Of a stretch of 64,000 nt of DNA, positions 1 through 10,313 are shown piece by piece. Origin of the DNA: Mumia quercus (lineage in GTDB: Bacteria; Actinomycetota; Actinomycetes; Propionibacteriales; Nocardioidaceae); contig NZ_JANZYO010000001.1 in assembly GCF_025506335.1 (NCBI RefSeq), positions 124,001 through 188,000 of the forward strand, written 5' to 3'. The notes beneath the pieces are model-generated. The model saw nothing but the letters and a program-made list of their open reading frames with translations. It searched no databases and was not told where the DNA came from. The position numbers and the translations under genes are program-made. How positions within the stretch are numbered: the stretch's first letter is position 1; each line of letters opens with the position of its first letter.

Positions 1-510
1 CGGGCGTACGAGGACTTCGCCGCGGTGGCGCGCGACCTCGTCGATCGCAAGATCACCTCGCCGGAGCACCTCGGGGCGATGGGCGGCTCCAACGGCGGGC
101 TGCTCACGGGCAACATGCTCACGCAGTACCCCGAGCTCTTCGGCGCGATCGTCATCCAGGTTCCGCTGCTCGACATGCAGCGCTACCACCTGCTGCTCGC
201 CGGAGCTTCGTGGATCGCCGAGTACGGGGACCCGGACTCCGGCGACTGGGAGTTCCTGGCGACGTTCTCGCCGTACCACCTGTTCGACGCCGACCGTGCG
301 TACCCGCCGGTGCTCTTCACGACCTCGACGCGCGACGACCGGGTGCATCCCGGCCACGCCCGCAAGATGGCCGCGAAGATGCTCGACGCGGGCAAGGACG
401 TCACGTACTACGAGAACATCGAGGGTGGCCACGGCGGCGCCGCCAACAACGCCCAGGCGGCCCACATGTCGGCGCTCGCGTACCGGTTCCTCTGGAGCCG
501 CCTCGCCTAG
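1..510 (+). CDS. Prolyl oligopeptidase family serine peptidase, C-terminal part
   Basis: The frame is open from the first base, so the N-terminal beta-propeller part lies outside the window; about 169 codons remain. What is present is the catalytic alpha/beta-hydrolase domain of an S9 peptidase, which cleaves short peptides after proline. The nucleophile serine sits in GGSNGG, the acid in TRDDRVHP and the histidine in EGGHGG, in the right order and spacing. The gene converges on the aldo/keto reductase with a 12-base gap. No terminator hairpin is obvious. Family assignment is firm; cellular role and substrate are unknown. Confidence 0.9.
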   Translation, partial: RAYEDFAAVARDLVDRKITSPEHLGAMGGSNGGLLTGNMLTQYPELFGAIVIQVPLLDMQRYHLLLAGASWIAEYGDPDSGDWEFLATFSPYHLFDADRAYPPVLFTTSTRDDRVHPGHARKMAAKMLDAGKDVTYYENIEGGHGGAANNAQAAHMSALAYRFLWSRLA

Positions 511-522
511 CCGCCCGCTGCG

Positions 523-1470
523 TCAGAGCGGCGCGTCGAGACGTGCGAGGTGGTCGGGGCTGAGCCTCAGCCGTACGCCGTCCAACGCGGAGTCGAGCTG
601 GTCCCGCTTGCTGCCACCGAGCATCGGACGGATGCCGTGGGCCACCAGCCAGGCCAGCACGACCTGCCCCTTCTGCACACCGAGCTCGCCGGCGACCTTC
701 GTGAGGACGTCGAGGCGCGCCGAGCTGCCGGGGTGCTCGAAGATCTCGGGGATGGTCTTGTCCGGGTTGTCGTACGCCCCCTCGAGCAGCGGCGTGTAGG
801 CCCACACCTCCAGGCCGTGGGTGGTGGCGTAGTCGGACAGCTCGTCGTCGAGGACGCCGAACGCGTGCATCCCGTTGGGGCGCGTCCCTGGGCGGGGACG
901 GAGGAAGGTGGCGCTCTGCTGGAGTGCGTCGAGGGGCAGGGCGCCGGTGCTCCGCGCGTGCGCTCGTGCACGCTCGACGCGCCACGCGGGGTGGTTGGAC
1001 GCTCCGACCCGTGCGACCGAGCCGTCGGCGGTGAGCTCGGCGAGGGCGTCGACCGTCTCCTCGATGGGGACCGTGCGGTCCTCCTTGTGCAGCCAGAGCA
1101 TGTCGACACGGTCGACGCCGAGGCGTCGCAGGCTCCCTTCGAACGCCTCGCGGACCGCCCGCCGCGACAGTCCTTCGTGCTGCGACGGGGGCGCGTCGGG
1201 CCAGCGTGGCTCCGCGCCGACCTTGGTCGCGATCTTGACCCGGTCCCGGACACCGGGTCTGGCGGCGAGCCATCTCCCGAGGACCGACTCGCTGTCGCCG
1301 CCGTGCCCTGAGCGGCTCGCCCAGTACGCGTAGCAGTCGGCGGTGTCGAGCCAGACGCCGCCGCGCTCGACGAATCGGTCGAGCAGGGCGTACGAGGTGT
1401 CCTCGTCGATCCGGGTCCCGAACATCATCGTGCCGAGAACGAGGGGTGAGGTGGTGGTGTCGTGGGTCAT
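523..1470 (-). CDS. Aldo/keto reductase
   Basis: NAD(P)H-dependent aldo/keto reductase of 315 residues, reducing aldehydes or ketones in the cytoplasm. The catalytic tetrad is visible: Asp and Tyr in DTADCYAYW, Lys in IATKVG and His in WLHKED. A C-terminal LGGSKRDQL-type cofactor motif follows. The ATG at 1470 is preferred over a TTG five codons earlier because a MerR-type promoter (TTGACC, 19-bp spacer, CACGGT) ends about seven bases before it. The gene is divergent from a MerR regulator across a perfect palindrome, which suggests induction by a reactive carbonyl. The exact substrate cannot be read from sequence. Confidence 0.88.
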   Translation of the reverse strand: MTHDTTTSPLVLGTMMFGTRIDEDTSYALLDRFVERGGVWLDTADCYAYWASRSGHGGDSESVLGRWLAARPGVRDRVKIATKVGAEPRWPDAPPSQHEGLSRRAVREAFEGSLRRLGVDRVDMLWLHKEDRTVPIEETVDALAELTADGSVARVGASNHPAWRVERARAHARSTGALPLDALQQSATFLRPRPGTRPNGMHAFGVLDDELSDYATTHGLEVWAYTPLLEGAYDNPDKTIPEIFEHPGSSARLDVLTKVAGELGVQKGQVVLAWLVAHGIRPMLGGSKRDQLDSALDGVRLRLSPDHLARLDAPL

Positions 1471-1484
1471 GCGACCACCGTGCA

Positions 1485-1504
1485 ACCTGGAGTTCGCTCC
1501 AGGT
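1485..1504. promoter_or_regulatory. MerR-family operator between reductase and regulator
   Basis: ACCTGGAGTTCGCTCCAGGT is a perfect 8-bp inverted repeat around TTCG. On the minus strand it lies between TTGACC (1507-1502) and CACGGT (1482-1477), a 19-bp spacer. This is the stretched spacing typical of MerR-activated promoters, and it points toward the aldo/keto reductase. The palindrome resembles AdhR/NmlR-type sites. Confidence 0.75.
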
Positions 1505-1511
1505 CAAGCCC

Positions 1512-1517
1512 TAGGGT
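1512..1517 (+). promoter_or_regulatory. -10 element of leaderless merR-type gene
   Basis: TAGGGT lies six bases before the ATG at 1524 and there is no Shine-Dalgarno sequence between them. Transcription would start at or next to the start codon. Confidence 0.55.
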
Positions 1518-1523
1518 GCGGTC

Positions 1524-1913
1524 ATGTCCACGACCTACACCCCGGCGGAGGCGGCGGAACGTTCCGGCTTCTCGCTCGACACCCTGCGCTACTACGAGCG
1601 TGAGGGCATCCTCCCGCCTGTCGCGCGCTCGGCGGGCGGGCAGCGGACCTACACCGACGTGGATCTCGCGCGGTTGGGGTTCTTGCGCTGCCTGCGCGAC
1701 ACCGGCATGCCGATCGCGCTCTTGAGACGGTACGGGGAGCTGTCGGTCGACGACTCCACCCTTGCCGAGCGCGTGGCCCTGCTCGAAGACCACGCGACGG
1801 CGGTCAGGCAGGAGATCGACGAGCTGCGCCAGAGGGAACGCCAGCTTGCGGAGAAGATCGCCTGGTACCGCGCCGAGCTCGTACGCTCCGCCGCGCGCCA
1901 GCCGCCCTCCTGA
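1524..1913 (+). CDS. MerR family regulator, AdhR/NmlR-like
   Basis: DNA-binding regulator of 129 residues: an N-terminal MerR winged helix (TPAEAAERSGFSLDTLRYYE) and a C-terminal dimerisation coiled coil. It carries a single cysteine, Cys56, in the context RCLRDTGMPI. In the AdhR/NmlR branch a cysteine at this place senses aldehydes or thiol-reactive electrophiles; there is no metal-binding C-terminal loop as in CueR or MerR. With the palindrome at 1485-1504 it probably activates the divergent aldo/keto reductase and itself. The branch assignment is inferred from the cysteine, the operator and the neighbour. Confidence 0.85.
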   Translation: MSTTYTPAEAAERSGFSLDTLRYYEREGILPPVARSAGGQRTYTDVDLARLGFLRCLRDTGMPIALLRRYGELSVDDSTLAERVALLEDHATAVRQEIDELRQRERQLAEKIAWYRAELVRSAARQPPS

Positions 1914-1948
1914 CTGACAATCGCCGGGAGGGCGGACCGGGGGGTGCG

Positions 1949-3958
1949 ATGGCGCAGCAGCAGCCGGACACGGCGGCAGAGAGCGACAACCTCTCGTCGG
2001 CCAAGGTCTGGACGATCTTCGGCGGGCTGATGCTCGCCATGCTGCTGGCGGCGCTGGACCAGACCATCGTCTCGACCGCGCTGCCGACGATCGTGCAGGA
2101 CCTCGGGGGCGGTGAGCACCTGTCCTGGGTCGTCACCGCGTACATGCTCGCGTCGACCGTCACCACGATGCTGTGGGGCAAGCTCGGCGACCTGTTCGGC
2201 CGTAAGACCCTGTTCCTCATCTGCATCGTGGTGTTCCTGGCCGGCTCGGCGCTCGCCGGGACGTCGGAGACGATGGGCCAGCTCGTCGCCTGGCGGGCCG
2301 TGCAAGGCGCCGGCGGCGGTGGACTGATGGTGCTGTCGCAGGCGATCATCGGCGACGTCGTGTCCCCGCGCGACCGCGGCCGCTACCAGGGAGCCTTCGG
2401 CGCCGTGTTCGGCGTCGCCAGCGTGGCCGGCCCGCTGCTCGGCGGGTTCTTCGTCGACAACCTCTCCTGGCGGTGGGTCTTCTACATCAACCTGCCGCTC
2501 GGCGCCGTCGCGCTCGTCGTCGTGATCGCCGTCCTGCCGCGCATCAAGCCTGACCGCGACCCGCACGTCGACTACGCGGGCATCCTCCTGATCGGGACGG
2601 TCGCGACCACGATCGTGCTCATCACCAGCCTTGGCGGCACGACCTGGGGATGGAACTCGGTCCAGGTGTGGAGCTGCGCGGTGATCGGCGTAGTCGCCCT
2701 CATCGCCTTCGTGCAGGTGGAGCGGCGTGCGCCGGAGCCGGTCCTCCCGCTGAGGCTCTTCGCCAACCGTGTCTTCACCACGACGGCGGCCGTGGGGTTC
2801 GTCATCGGCTTCGCGATGTTCGGTGCGATCACGTACCTGCCGCTCTACCTCCAGCAGATCAAGGGGTCGACCCCGACCCAGTCGGGCCTGGAGATGCTCC
2901 CCATGATGGTGGGCCTCCTCATCACCTCGGTGGGCAGCGGGCAGATCATCTCCCGCACCGGTCGGTACAAGGTCTTCCCCATCGCCGGCACCGCGGTGAC
3001 CGCGCTCGGGCTCTTCCTGCTGTCGCTGATGGGCCGGGACACCTCGACGCTGCAGTCCTCGGTCAGCATGTTCGTGCTCGGACTCGGCCTCGGCATGGTC
3101 ATGCAGGTCCTCGTGCTCGCGGTGCAGAACGCCGTCGCCTACCGCGACCTCGGCACCGCCACCTCGGGGGCGACCTTCTTCCGTACGATCGGCAGCTCGG
3201 TCGGCGTCGCGGCGTTCGGCGCGGTCCTCAACCACTCGCTGCGCGAGACACTGTCGCGCGACGTTCCCGCCGGCGCGACCGGGGAGTGCAGCGCCGGGGC
3301 GCTCGAGGGATCCGCGCTCGGCATCGAACGCTGCGAGCCGGCTGTGCGCGCGTGGTTCCTCGATGGGTACGCCGACGCGATCCACACCGTGTTCCTCACC
3401 GCCGTCCCCGTGGCACTCGTCGCGTTCGTGATCACCTGGCTCATCCCGGAGGTGAAGCTGCGCAAGGTCACGGGTCGTACGGACAACGGAGACGCGGCGG
3501 GACACTCGTTCGCCCTGCAGTCGAGTCGTACGTCGCTGGAGGAGCTGCGTCTCCAGCTGTGGCGCCGCGTCGGCCGGCAGGACCCGCTGCGCATGTACGA
3601 GGCGCTGGCGCGCGCGGTCGACCTGGGGTTGTCGCCCGAGGAGTGCTGGATGGTGACGCGTGCGTCGCTGAAGGGGCCGCGCTCGATCGCGCCCATGGCC
3701 GAGCGCGCGAAGAGCACGCCCGAGCGGGTACGGGCCGTCGCCGAGTCCCTGGCGTCTCGGGGGTTCGTCTCCGTCGACGGCGACACCGTCACGGCGACCT
3801 CGCGAGGCGACGAGGCCGCCGAGCAGATCCGAGTGAAGGAGCGGGCGCGGTTGAAGCGCTACCTCGACGACTGGGACCACGAGCCGGAGATGGACGAGCT
3901 GGTCGACCAGCTCACCGAGCAGCTGCTCTCCGAGGACCGCCCGGTTCCGTCCTCCTGA
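1949..3958 (+). CDS. DHA2-type MFS multidrug exporter with C-terminal winged-helix domain
   Basis: Proton-driven drug exporter of 669 residues. Residues about 25-500 contain some 14 membrane segments with the family motifs LDQTIVSTALP (helix 1) and GKLGDLFGRK (loop 2-3). DHA2 exporters usually end near residue 500. Here about 150 further residues follow (from about 515), soluble and charged, with a stretch like a MarR-type winged helix: helix, MAERAKSTPERVRAVAESL, then GFVSVDGDTVTATSRG as the wing. The role of this tail is unknown; it may be cytosolic regulation. The gene follows the MerR regulator by 35 bases and may be co-transcribed. Confidence 0.88.
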   Translation: MAQQQPDTAAESDNLSSAKVWTIFGGLMLAMLLAALDQTIVSTALPTIVQDLGGGEHLSWVVTAYMLASTVTTMLWGKLGDLFGRKTLFLICIVVFLAGSALAGTSETMGQLVAWRAVQGAGGGGLMVLSQAIIGDVVSPRDRGRYQGAFGAVFGVASVAGPLLGGFFVDNLSWRWVFYINLPLGAVALVVVIAVLPRIKPDRDPHVDYAGILLIGTVATTIVLITSLGGTTWGWNSVQVWSCAVIGVVALIAFVQVERRAPEPVLPLRLFANRVFTTTAAVGFVIGFAMFGAITYLPLYLQQIKGSTPTQSGLEMLPMMVGLLITSVGSGQIISRTGRYKVFPIAGTAVTALGLFLLSLMGRDTSTLQSSVSMFVLGLGLGMVMQVLVLAVQNAVAYRDLGTATSGATFFRTIGSSVGVAAFGAVLNHSLRETLSRDVPAGATGECSAGALEGSALGIERCEPAVRAWFLDGYADAIHTVFLTAVPVALVAFVITWLIPEVKLRKVTGRTDNGDAAGHSFALQSSRTSLEELRLQLWRRVGRQDPLRMYEALARAVDLGLSPEECWMVTRASLKGPRSIAPMAERAKSTPERVRAVAESLASRGFVSVDGDTVTATSRGDEAAEQIRVKERARLKRYLDDWDHEPEMDELVDQLTEQLLSEDRPVPSS

Positions 3959-4043
3959 CCCTCCGCTCGCGAGAGACCCCCGGCCGTACGGCGAGAGACT
4001 CGCGGGTGCACGAGGGGTGACTCGCGGGCGGAGGGTCAGGAGG
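3951..4043. terminator. Bidirectional hairpin spanning both stop codons
   Basis: A perfect 16-bp inverted repeat (3951-3966 with 4028-4043) joins the ends of the MFS gene and the convergent ABC permease. Both TGA stop codons lie inside the arms. There is no T tract. The loop carries copies of a 13-bp repeat found at other gene ends. Confidence 0.6.
4016..4028 (+). repeat. Dispersed 13-bp repeat GGTGACTCGCGGG, copy 1
   Basis: This exact 13-mer recurs in reverse complement at 24769 and 24791, and with one change at 25674. All copies are at 3' ends of genes. A related copy (GAGACTCGCGGG) lies just upstream at 3995. Confidence 0.6.
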
Positions 4044-4812
4044 TGCGGCGGCGGAAGAGTCGCGCCGAGGCCACGGCAGAGACCGCGAGGATCGCCCCGC
4101 ACCATCCGAGCGCCCACCATGCCTGGTCGCCGATCGGGGTGCCCATCCACAGCCCGCGGAGCGTCTCGATGATCGGCGTCATCGGCTGATGCTCCGCGAA
4201 GCCGCGCAGCGCCGACGGCAGCGTGTCGGCAGGGACGAAGGCCGTGCTGACGTACGGGAGGAACGCGAGGACCATCGTGACCATGTTGGCCGACTCCGGC
4301 GTACGGGCGACGAGACCGACGGCGGCGGCAGCCCACGACAGCGCCAGGATGAAGAGCGTCAGCATGCCGATCGCGGCGACCCACTCGCCCGGACCGGCGG
4401 TGGGCTGCCATCCGATGAGCAGCGCGACGGCGATGACGAGGGTGGTGGCCAGAGCGTTCCGCACCACGCTCGCGACGACGTGCCCGACGATGACCGACCC
4501 GGCGGCGATCGGCATCGAGCGGAAGCGGTCGACGACGCCGTGCGTCATGTCGTGCGAGACCGAAGCAGCGGTGGTGCCCGCGCCGAAGCCTGCGCACAGC
4601 AAGATGATCCCCGGGACGACGTAGTCGACGTACGCCCCACCGGTCGACATCGCGCCTCCGAACACGTAGACGAAGAGGAGCATGAGCGCGACCGGGAGCG
4701 CCAAGGCGATGAAGAACGCCTCGGGGTTGCGCATCGAGGTCTGGAGCCCGCGGCGGACCATGACGCGCGAGTCGTGGACGAGTGCGGAGAGGGGTGCGGT
4801 GATCGTGCTCAT
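4036..4812 (-). CDS. ABC-2 type drug exporter permease
   Basis: Membrane subunit (258 residues) of a DrrB-like exporter with about six membrane segments; it opens MSTITAPLSALVHDSRVMVR. The ATG at 4812 overlaps the ATPase stop codon by four bases (ATGA), indicating coupled translation. It partners the ATPase just upstream. Substrate is unknown; such pairs export hydrophobic drugs or lipids. The end lies in a symmetrical hairpin shared with the MFS gene. Confidence 0.88.
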   Translation of the reverse strand: MSTITAPLSALVHDSRVMVRRGLQTSMRNPEAFFIALALPVALMLLFVYVFGGAMSTGGAYVDYVVPGIILLCAGFGAGTTAASVSHDMTHGVVDRFRSMPIAAGSVIVGHVVASVVRNALATTLVIAVALLIGWQPTAGPGEWVAAIGMLTLFILALSWAAAAVGLVARTPESANMVTMVLAFLPYVSTAFVPADTLPSALRGFAEHQPMTPIIETLRGLWMGTPIGDQAWWALGWCGAILAVSAVASARLFRRRTS

Positions 4813-5756
4813 CGGAAGGACTCCTGGCTCGGTGCGGTGAGGCTGAGGAAGACGTCGTCGAGGCTCGGTGAGTGCATGCCGACCCGTCGCGGCAGCGCGT
4901 CCACCGCCCCGAGGACGTCGAGGAGGTGGCGCAGCGACTCGGGGCTGCCGTCGCTCGGGACGTCGAGGGTGAGGAGGACGGGGTCGCCAGTGGCCTCGGG
5001 GACGCCGGCGCCGACCGCGACCAGCGCGGCCTCGTATGCGGTGGCGTCGCCGTAGGTCAGCCGCACGACGTCGCCGGCGACCTGCGTCTTGAGCTCCTCG
5101 GGCGTGCCTTCGGCGACGACTCGCCCGCCGTCGAGCACGGAGACCCGGTCGGCGAGCTGGTCGGCCTCCTCGAGGTACTGCGTCGTCAGCAGGACGGTCA
5201 CGCCGGTGTCGGCGAGCTCGCGCACGGTCGCCCACACCTGGTCGCGGCTGCGCGGGTCGAGCCCGGTGGTCGGCTCGTCGAGGAAGAGCAGCGTCGGCGG
5301 GACCACCATGCTCATCGCGAGGTCGAGCCGACGGCGCTGGCCGCCGGAGTACGTCGAGGCGCGGCGGTCGGCGATCGCGGCGAGCCCGAAGCGGTCGACG
5401 AGCTCGCGCGTGCGCGCGGCGGCGTGCGTACGGCCGAGGCGGCGCAGCCGCGCGACCATGAGGAGGTTCTCCCTGGCGGTGAGGACCTCGTCGACGGCGG
5501 CGTACTGGCCCGTGAGGCTGATCGCGCGCCGGACGAGGGCGGGCTCGGCAGCGACGTCGTGCCCGTCGACGCGTGCCGTGCCACCGTCGTGGCCCAGCAG
5601 CGTCGCCAGGATGCGCACCAGGGTCGTCTTGCCCGCGCCGTTGGCCCCGAGCAGGCCGTGCACCGTGCCGCTCTGGATCACGAGGTCGACTCCGCGGAGC
5701 ACCTCGGTGGACCCGTAGCTCTTGGTGAGGCCTTCGACCTCGACTGTGTATGCCAT
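4809..5756 (-). CDS. DrrA-like ABC transporter ATPase
   Basis: ATP-binding subunit of 315 residues. Walker A is GANGAGKTT, the signature is YSGGQRRRLD, Walker B is LLFLDEPTTGLD, followed by an H-loop-equivalent LLTTQYLEE. The C-terminal domain is the daunorubicin-resistance type. I start it at ATG 5756 (MAYTVEVEG), not at an ATG 12 codons upstream, because a TACGGT -10 hexamer ends six bases before 5756 and a perfect 15-base palindrome covers this start codon. It forms an operon with the permease and is divergent from a TetR regulator, its likely repressor. Confidence 0.9.
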   Translation of the reverse strand: MAYTVEVEGLTKSYGSTEVLRGVDLVIQSGTVHGLLGANGAGKTTLVRILATLLGHDGGTARVDGHDVAAEPALVRRAISLTGQYAAVDEVLTARENLLMVARLRRLGRTHAAARTRELVDRFGLAAIADRRASTYSGGQRRRLDLAMSMVVPPTLLFLDEPTTGLDPRSRDQVWATVRELADTGVTVLLTTQYLEEADQLADRVSVLDGGRVVAEGTPEELKTQVAGDVVRLTYGDATAYEAALVAVGAGVPEATGDPVLLTLDVPSDGSPESLRHLLDVLGAVDALPRRVGMHSPSLDDVFLSLTAPSQESFR

Positions 5757-5760
5757 ACAC
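5746..5760. promoter_or_regulatory. TetR-type operator over the ATPase start codon
   Basis: GTGTATGCCATACAC is a perfect palindrome with one central base and contains the ATPase start codon. A second, imperfect site CGTATATGGCGTACG lies at 5765-5779. Both sit between the exporter and the divergent TetR gene. Confidence 0.65.
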
Positions 5761-5762
5761 AG

Positions 5763-5768
5763 ACCGTA
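5763..5768 (-). promoter_or_regulatory. -10 element of leaderless exporter operon
   Basis: On the minus strand TACGGT is followed by six bases and then the ATG at 5756. It lies between the two operator-like palindromes, so repressor binding would block it. Confidence 0.5.
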
Positions 5769-5836
5769 TATGGCGTACGCAGAAAGGCGCAAGGCCCTAT
5801 CGTGGCTGCACGGGCAGAGGCGGACGAGGAGGTGCG

Positions 5837-6664
5837 ATGGCCGAGGTCGAGGGGGAGCTCCCCGACGAGCTCGCGCTGCTCTGGGGGCGACGCTCCGGAG
5901 GGCGTCGAGGGCCGCGTCCCGAGCTGGACGTCAACGCGATCGTGGCGGCGGCCATCGCGATCGCCGACGCCGACGGCCTCGACGCGGTCTCGATGGCGCG
6001 CGTCGCGAAGGCGCTCGGGTTCTCGACGATGGCGCTCTACCGCCACGTGGACAGCAAGGAGCAGCTGCTCGCGCTGATGTGGAACGAGAGCGCGTCGACC
6101 GCCCACCAGATCGAGATCACCGGGAGCACGTGGCGCGAGCGCCTGCGCTCGTGGGCGGCGCTGCAGCAGGGCATGCTCGCCGCGCACCCCTGGCTGGCCC
6201 AGATGCCGGTGACCAACCCGCCCATGGGGCCGAGCGCCTTCGCCTGGATCGAGCGCGGCCTCGCCGCTCTCGCCGACACGCCGCTGCGCGACGACGAGAA
6301 GCTGGAGGTCCTCGGCGCGATCAGTGCGTACGCCCTGGCCGAGGCGCGGATGGCCTTCGACGAGGCCGCTGCCGCCGCCCGCCGGCGCAAGGAAGGCAAG
6401 CCGGTGGTGGCGTTCGAGAACGTGCTCCGCCTCCTCGCCGACCCGGCGGACTACCCCAACCTCGCGCGACTCGCCGCGTCCTCGCCGCCCGCGCCCGTGG
6501 TCGGGGAGCCCGGCTACGCCGAGACGCTGGACGCCAGCCAGAGCTTCGGGCTGGAGCTCCTGCTCGACGGTGTCGCCGCCGCCATCGCCCGCGCGGAGGC
6601 GCGAGTCCAGCCGGTTGTGCCCGATTCCCGAGACGTGCAAGGGCGCCGTGGAGCGCCTCGTTAG
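5837..6664 (+). CDS. TetR family repressor with TetR_C domain
   Basis: Regulator of 275 residues. The N-terminal helix-turn-helix spans about residues 35-80 (VSMARVAKALGFSTMALYRH), and an all-helical ligand domain of the tetracycline-repressor C-terminal type follows. The ATG at 5837 has a strong GAGGAGG ribosome-binding site; a longer frame opens upstream but lacks one. A TATCGT -10 (5798-5803) precedes it. The gene is divergent from the DrrAB-like exporter with a palindrome between them, so it most likely represses the exporter and itself until a drug-like ligand binds. Confidence 0.88.
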   Translation: MAEVEGELPDELALLWGRRSGGRRGPRPELDVNAIVAAAIAIADADGLDAVSMARVAKALGFSTMALYRHVDSKEQLLALMWNESASTAHQIEITGSTWRERLRSWAALQQGMLAAHPWLAQMPVTNPPMGPSAFAWIERGLAALADTPLRDDEKLEVLGAISAYALAEARMAFDEAAAAARRRKEGKPVVAFENVLRLLADPADYPNLARLAASSPPAPVVGEPGYAETLDASQSFGLELLLDGVAAAIARAEARVQPVVPDSRDVQGRRGAPR

Positions 6665-6725
6665 ACTGATCTGGGCGCAGCGTGGCGTCCTGCCACTCGC
6701 AACCGAACCATGACGAGGAACTTCC

Positions 6726-9101
<2,376 letters not shown>

Positions 9102-9102
9102 C

Positions 9103-9642
9103 GTGGGCGTGATCGTCCGCGAGCGGCGGCCGAGCGACGTCACGTCGCTCGTCGACGTGCTCCGTGAGGTGCACGTGCGCGACCGCTACCCGATCGTCGG
9201 GACCCACGTGGAGCCAGGCTGGCTGACCGAGCCGGACGGGCCCGCGTGGGTCGCCGAGGTCGACGGCGAGGTCGTGGGCCAGGCGGCGCTCGCGACCGGT
9301 GCGGACGCCGTCTCGCTGGCGGCGCTGGGCGGCGCGTCGGTCGAGGCTGCCACGCTGTCGCGGTTCTTCGTCGCACCACGCGCGCGGGGCACGGGATCGG
9401 GTGCGGCACTGCTCGACGCTGTCGAGGGGTACGCCGCCGCGCGCGGTCTCGGGCTGGCGCTCGAGGTCGTCGCGCACAACGCGGCGGCCCGTCGGCTGTA
9501 CGAACGCCGCGGCTGGACGCCGCTCGGCTCGTACGAGGCGCGCTGGTTCGGAGCGGACGGCCCGGCGTACGAGGCGTACCGGTTCGTCCGCCCGCCCGTG
9601 ACGTCCGCACCGGACCAGGGGTGTGGAACGATCGGAGGGTGA
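9103..9642 (+). CDS. GNAT family acetyltransferase
   Basis: N-acetyltransferase of 179 residues. The acetyl-CoA loop is seen as RFFVAPRARGTGSGAALLDA, and the C-terminal core as HNAAARRLYERRGW. The GTG start at 9103 follows the asd stop by one base, so it is translated with the operon. It overlaps the next gene by four bases (GTGA). The acceptor is unknown; nothing here ties it to lysine synthesis beyond position. Confidence 0.85.
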   Translation: MGVIVRERRPSDVTSLVDVLREVHVRDRYPIVGTHVEPGWLTEPDGPAWVAEVDGEVVGQAALATGADAVSLAALGGASVEAATLSRFFVAPRARGTGSGAALLDAVEGYAAARGLGLALEVVAHNAAARRLYERRGWTPLGSYEARWFGADGPAYEAYRFVRPPVTSAPDQGCGTIGG

Positions 9643-10208
9643 GCGCGCTCGATCCGTCTCAGGTATGGACCCGGTTCTCCCGCGACCCTCGTGACCCGGT
9701 CGCGGCCGCCCTGCGCGCCGGAGACGCCGACCGTGCGGTGCTCGCCGACGTGCTCGGCGAGGCGTTCTCGGACGGCCGGCTCGACCGCGCGGAGTACGAC
9801 GAGCGCAGCGACGTTGCCGTACGGGCCCGGACGTACGGGGAGTTCGTCCCGCTGCTCCAGGACCTCGTGCCGACCAGCGGGCCGGCTGCGGCCCCCGTAC
9901 GCAGCGCGCCGTCGGCGGACCTCGAGCAGCGTGCGGTCGCCGCGTACGAGCGCAAGCGCCGTGACGCGTGGGTCGAGGCCACGACGATCACGCTCATCTG
10001 CGTCGGCATCTGGACGGCGATCAGCCTTGCCGGCGGATGGAACCCGCACTTCCCCTGGCCTCTCATCGTCGCCGTGGTGACGTTCGCGGACGCGATCGAC
10101 AAGACGTTCAGCCGCGAGAAGTACCTCGGCAAGGAGCGTGCGAAGCTCGAGCGCAAGGCGCGTCGAGAGCTGCGCGACCAGGACCGCAAGGAGCTCCCCG
10201 GCTCCTGA
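9639..10208 (+). CDS. DUF1707 and 2TM domain membrane protein
   Basis: Protein of 189 residues, starting at GTG 9639 inside the stop region of the acetyltransferase. Residues about 12-70 form a DUF1707 domain (AGDADRAVLADVLGEAFSDG then RLDRAEYDER), a small domain common in actinobacterial membrane and regulatory proteins. Residues about 110-150 form two membrane segments of the 2TM type, followed by a highly charged Lys/Arg/Glu tail. Function is not known; the fold suggests a membrane-anchored adaptor. Confidence 0.8.
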   Translation: MSALDPSQVWTRFSRDPRDPVAAALRAGDADRAVLADVLGEAFSDGRLDRAEYDERSDVAVRARTYGEFVPLLQDLVPTSGPAAAPVRSAPSADLEQRAVAAYERKRRDAWVEATTITLICVGIWTAISLAGGWNPHFPWPLIVAVVTFADAIDKTFSREKYLGKERAKLERKARRELRDQDRKELPGS

Positions 10209-10281
10209 CGGCGCCTCCTGAGCTTCCCGAGAGGTCGGGACTCCCGCCTCTGGGGCCCGGGACACCGGGACCGCGACAGTG

Positions 10282-10303
10282 CTCTGGTCATCAACGACCA
10301 GAG
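10282..10303. promoter_or_regulatory. Perfect inverted repeat upstream of membrane protein gene
   Basis: CTCTGGTC and GACCAGAG are separated by six bases, and the right arm ends 10 bases before the ATG at 10314. It may be an operator for the downstream NarL-type response regulator, or an RNA hairpin next to the ribosome-binding site. Confidence 0.45.
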
Positions 10304-10313
10304 AGGTTCTGAC

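Noticed and set aside
1649-4597. Very long open frame antisense to the MFS exporter (and similar ones, such as 47291-50677 on the plus strand)
   Set aside because: Long shadow frames are expected in DNA of this GC content. The translations are Arg/Pro/Gly-rich, match no family, and lie opposite genes with clear motifs.
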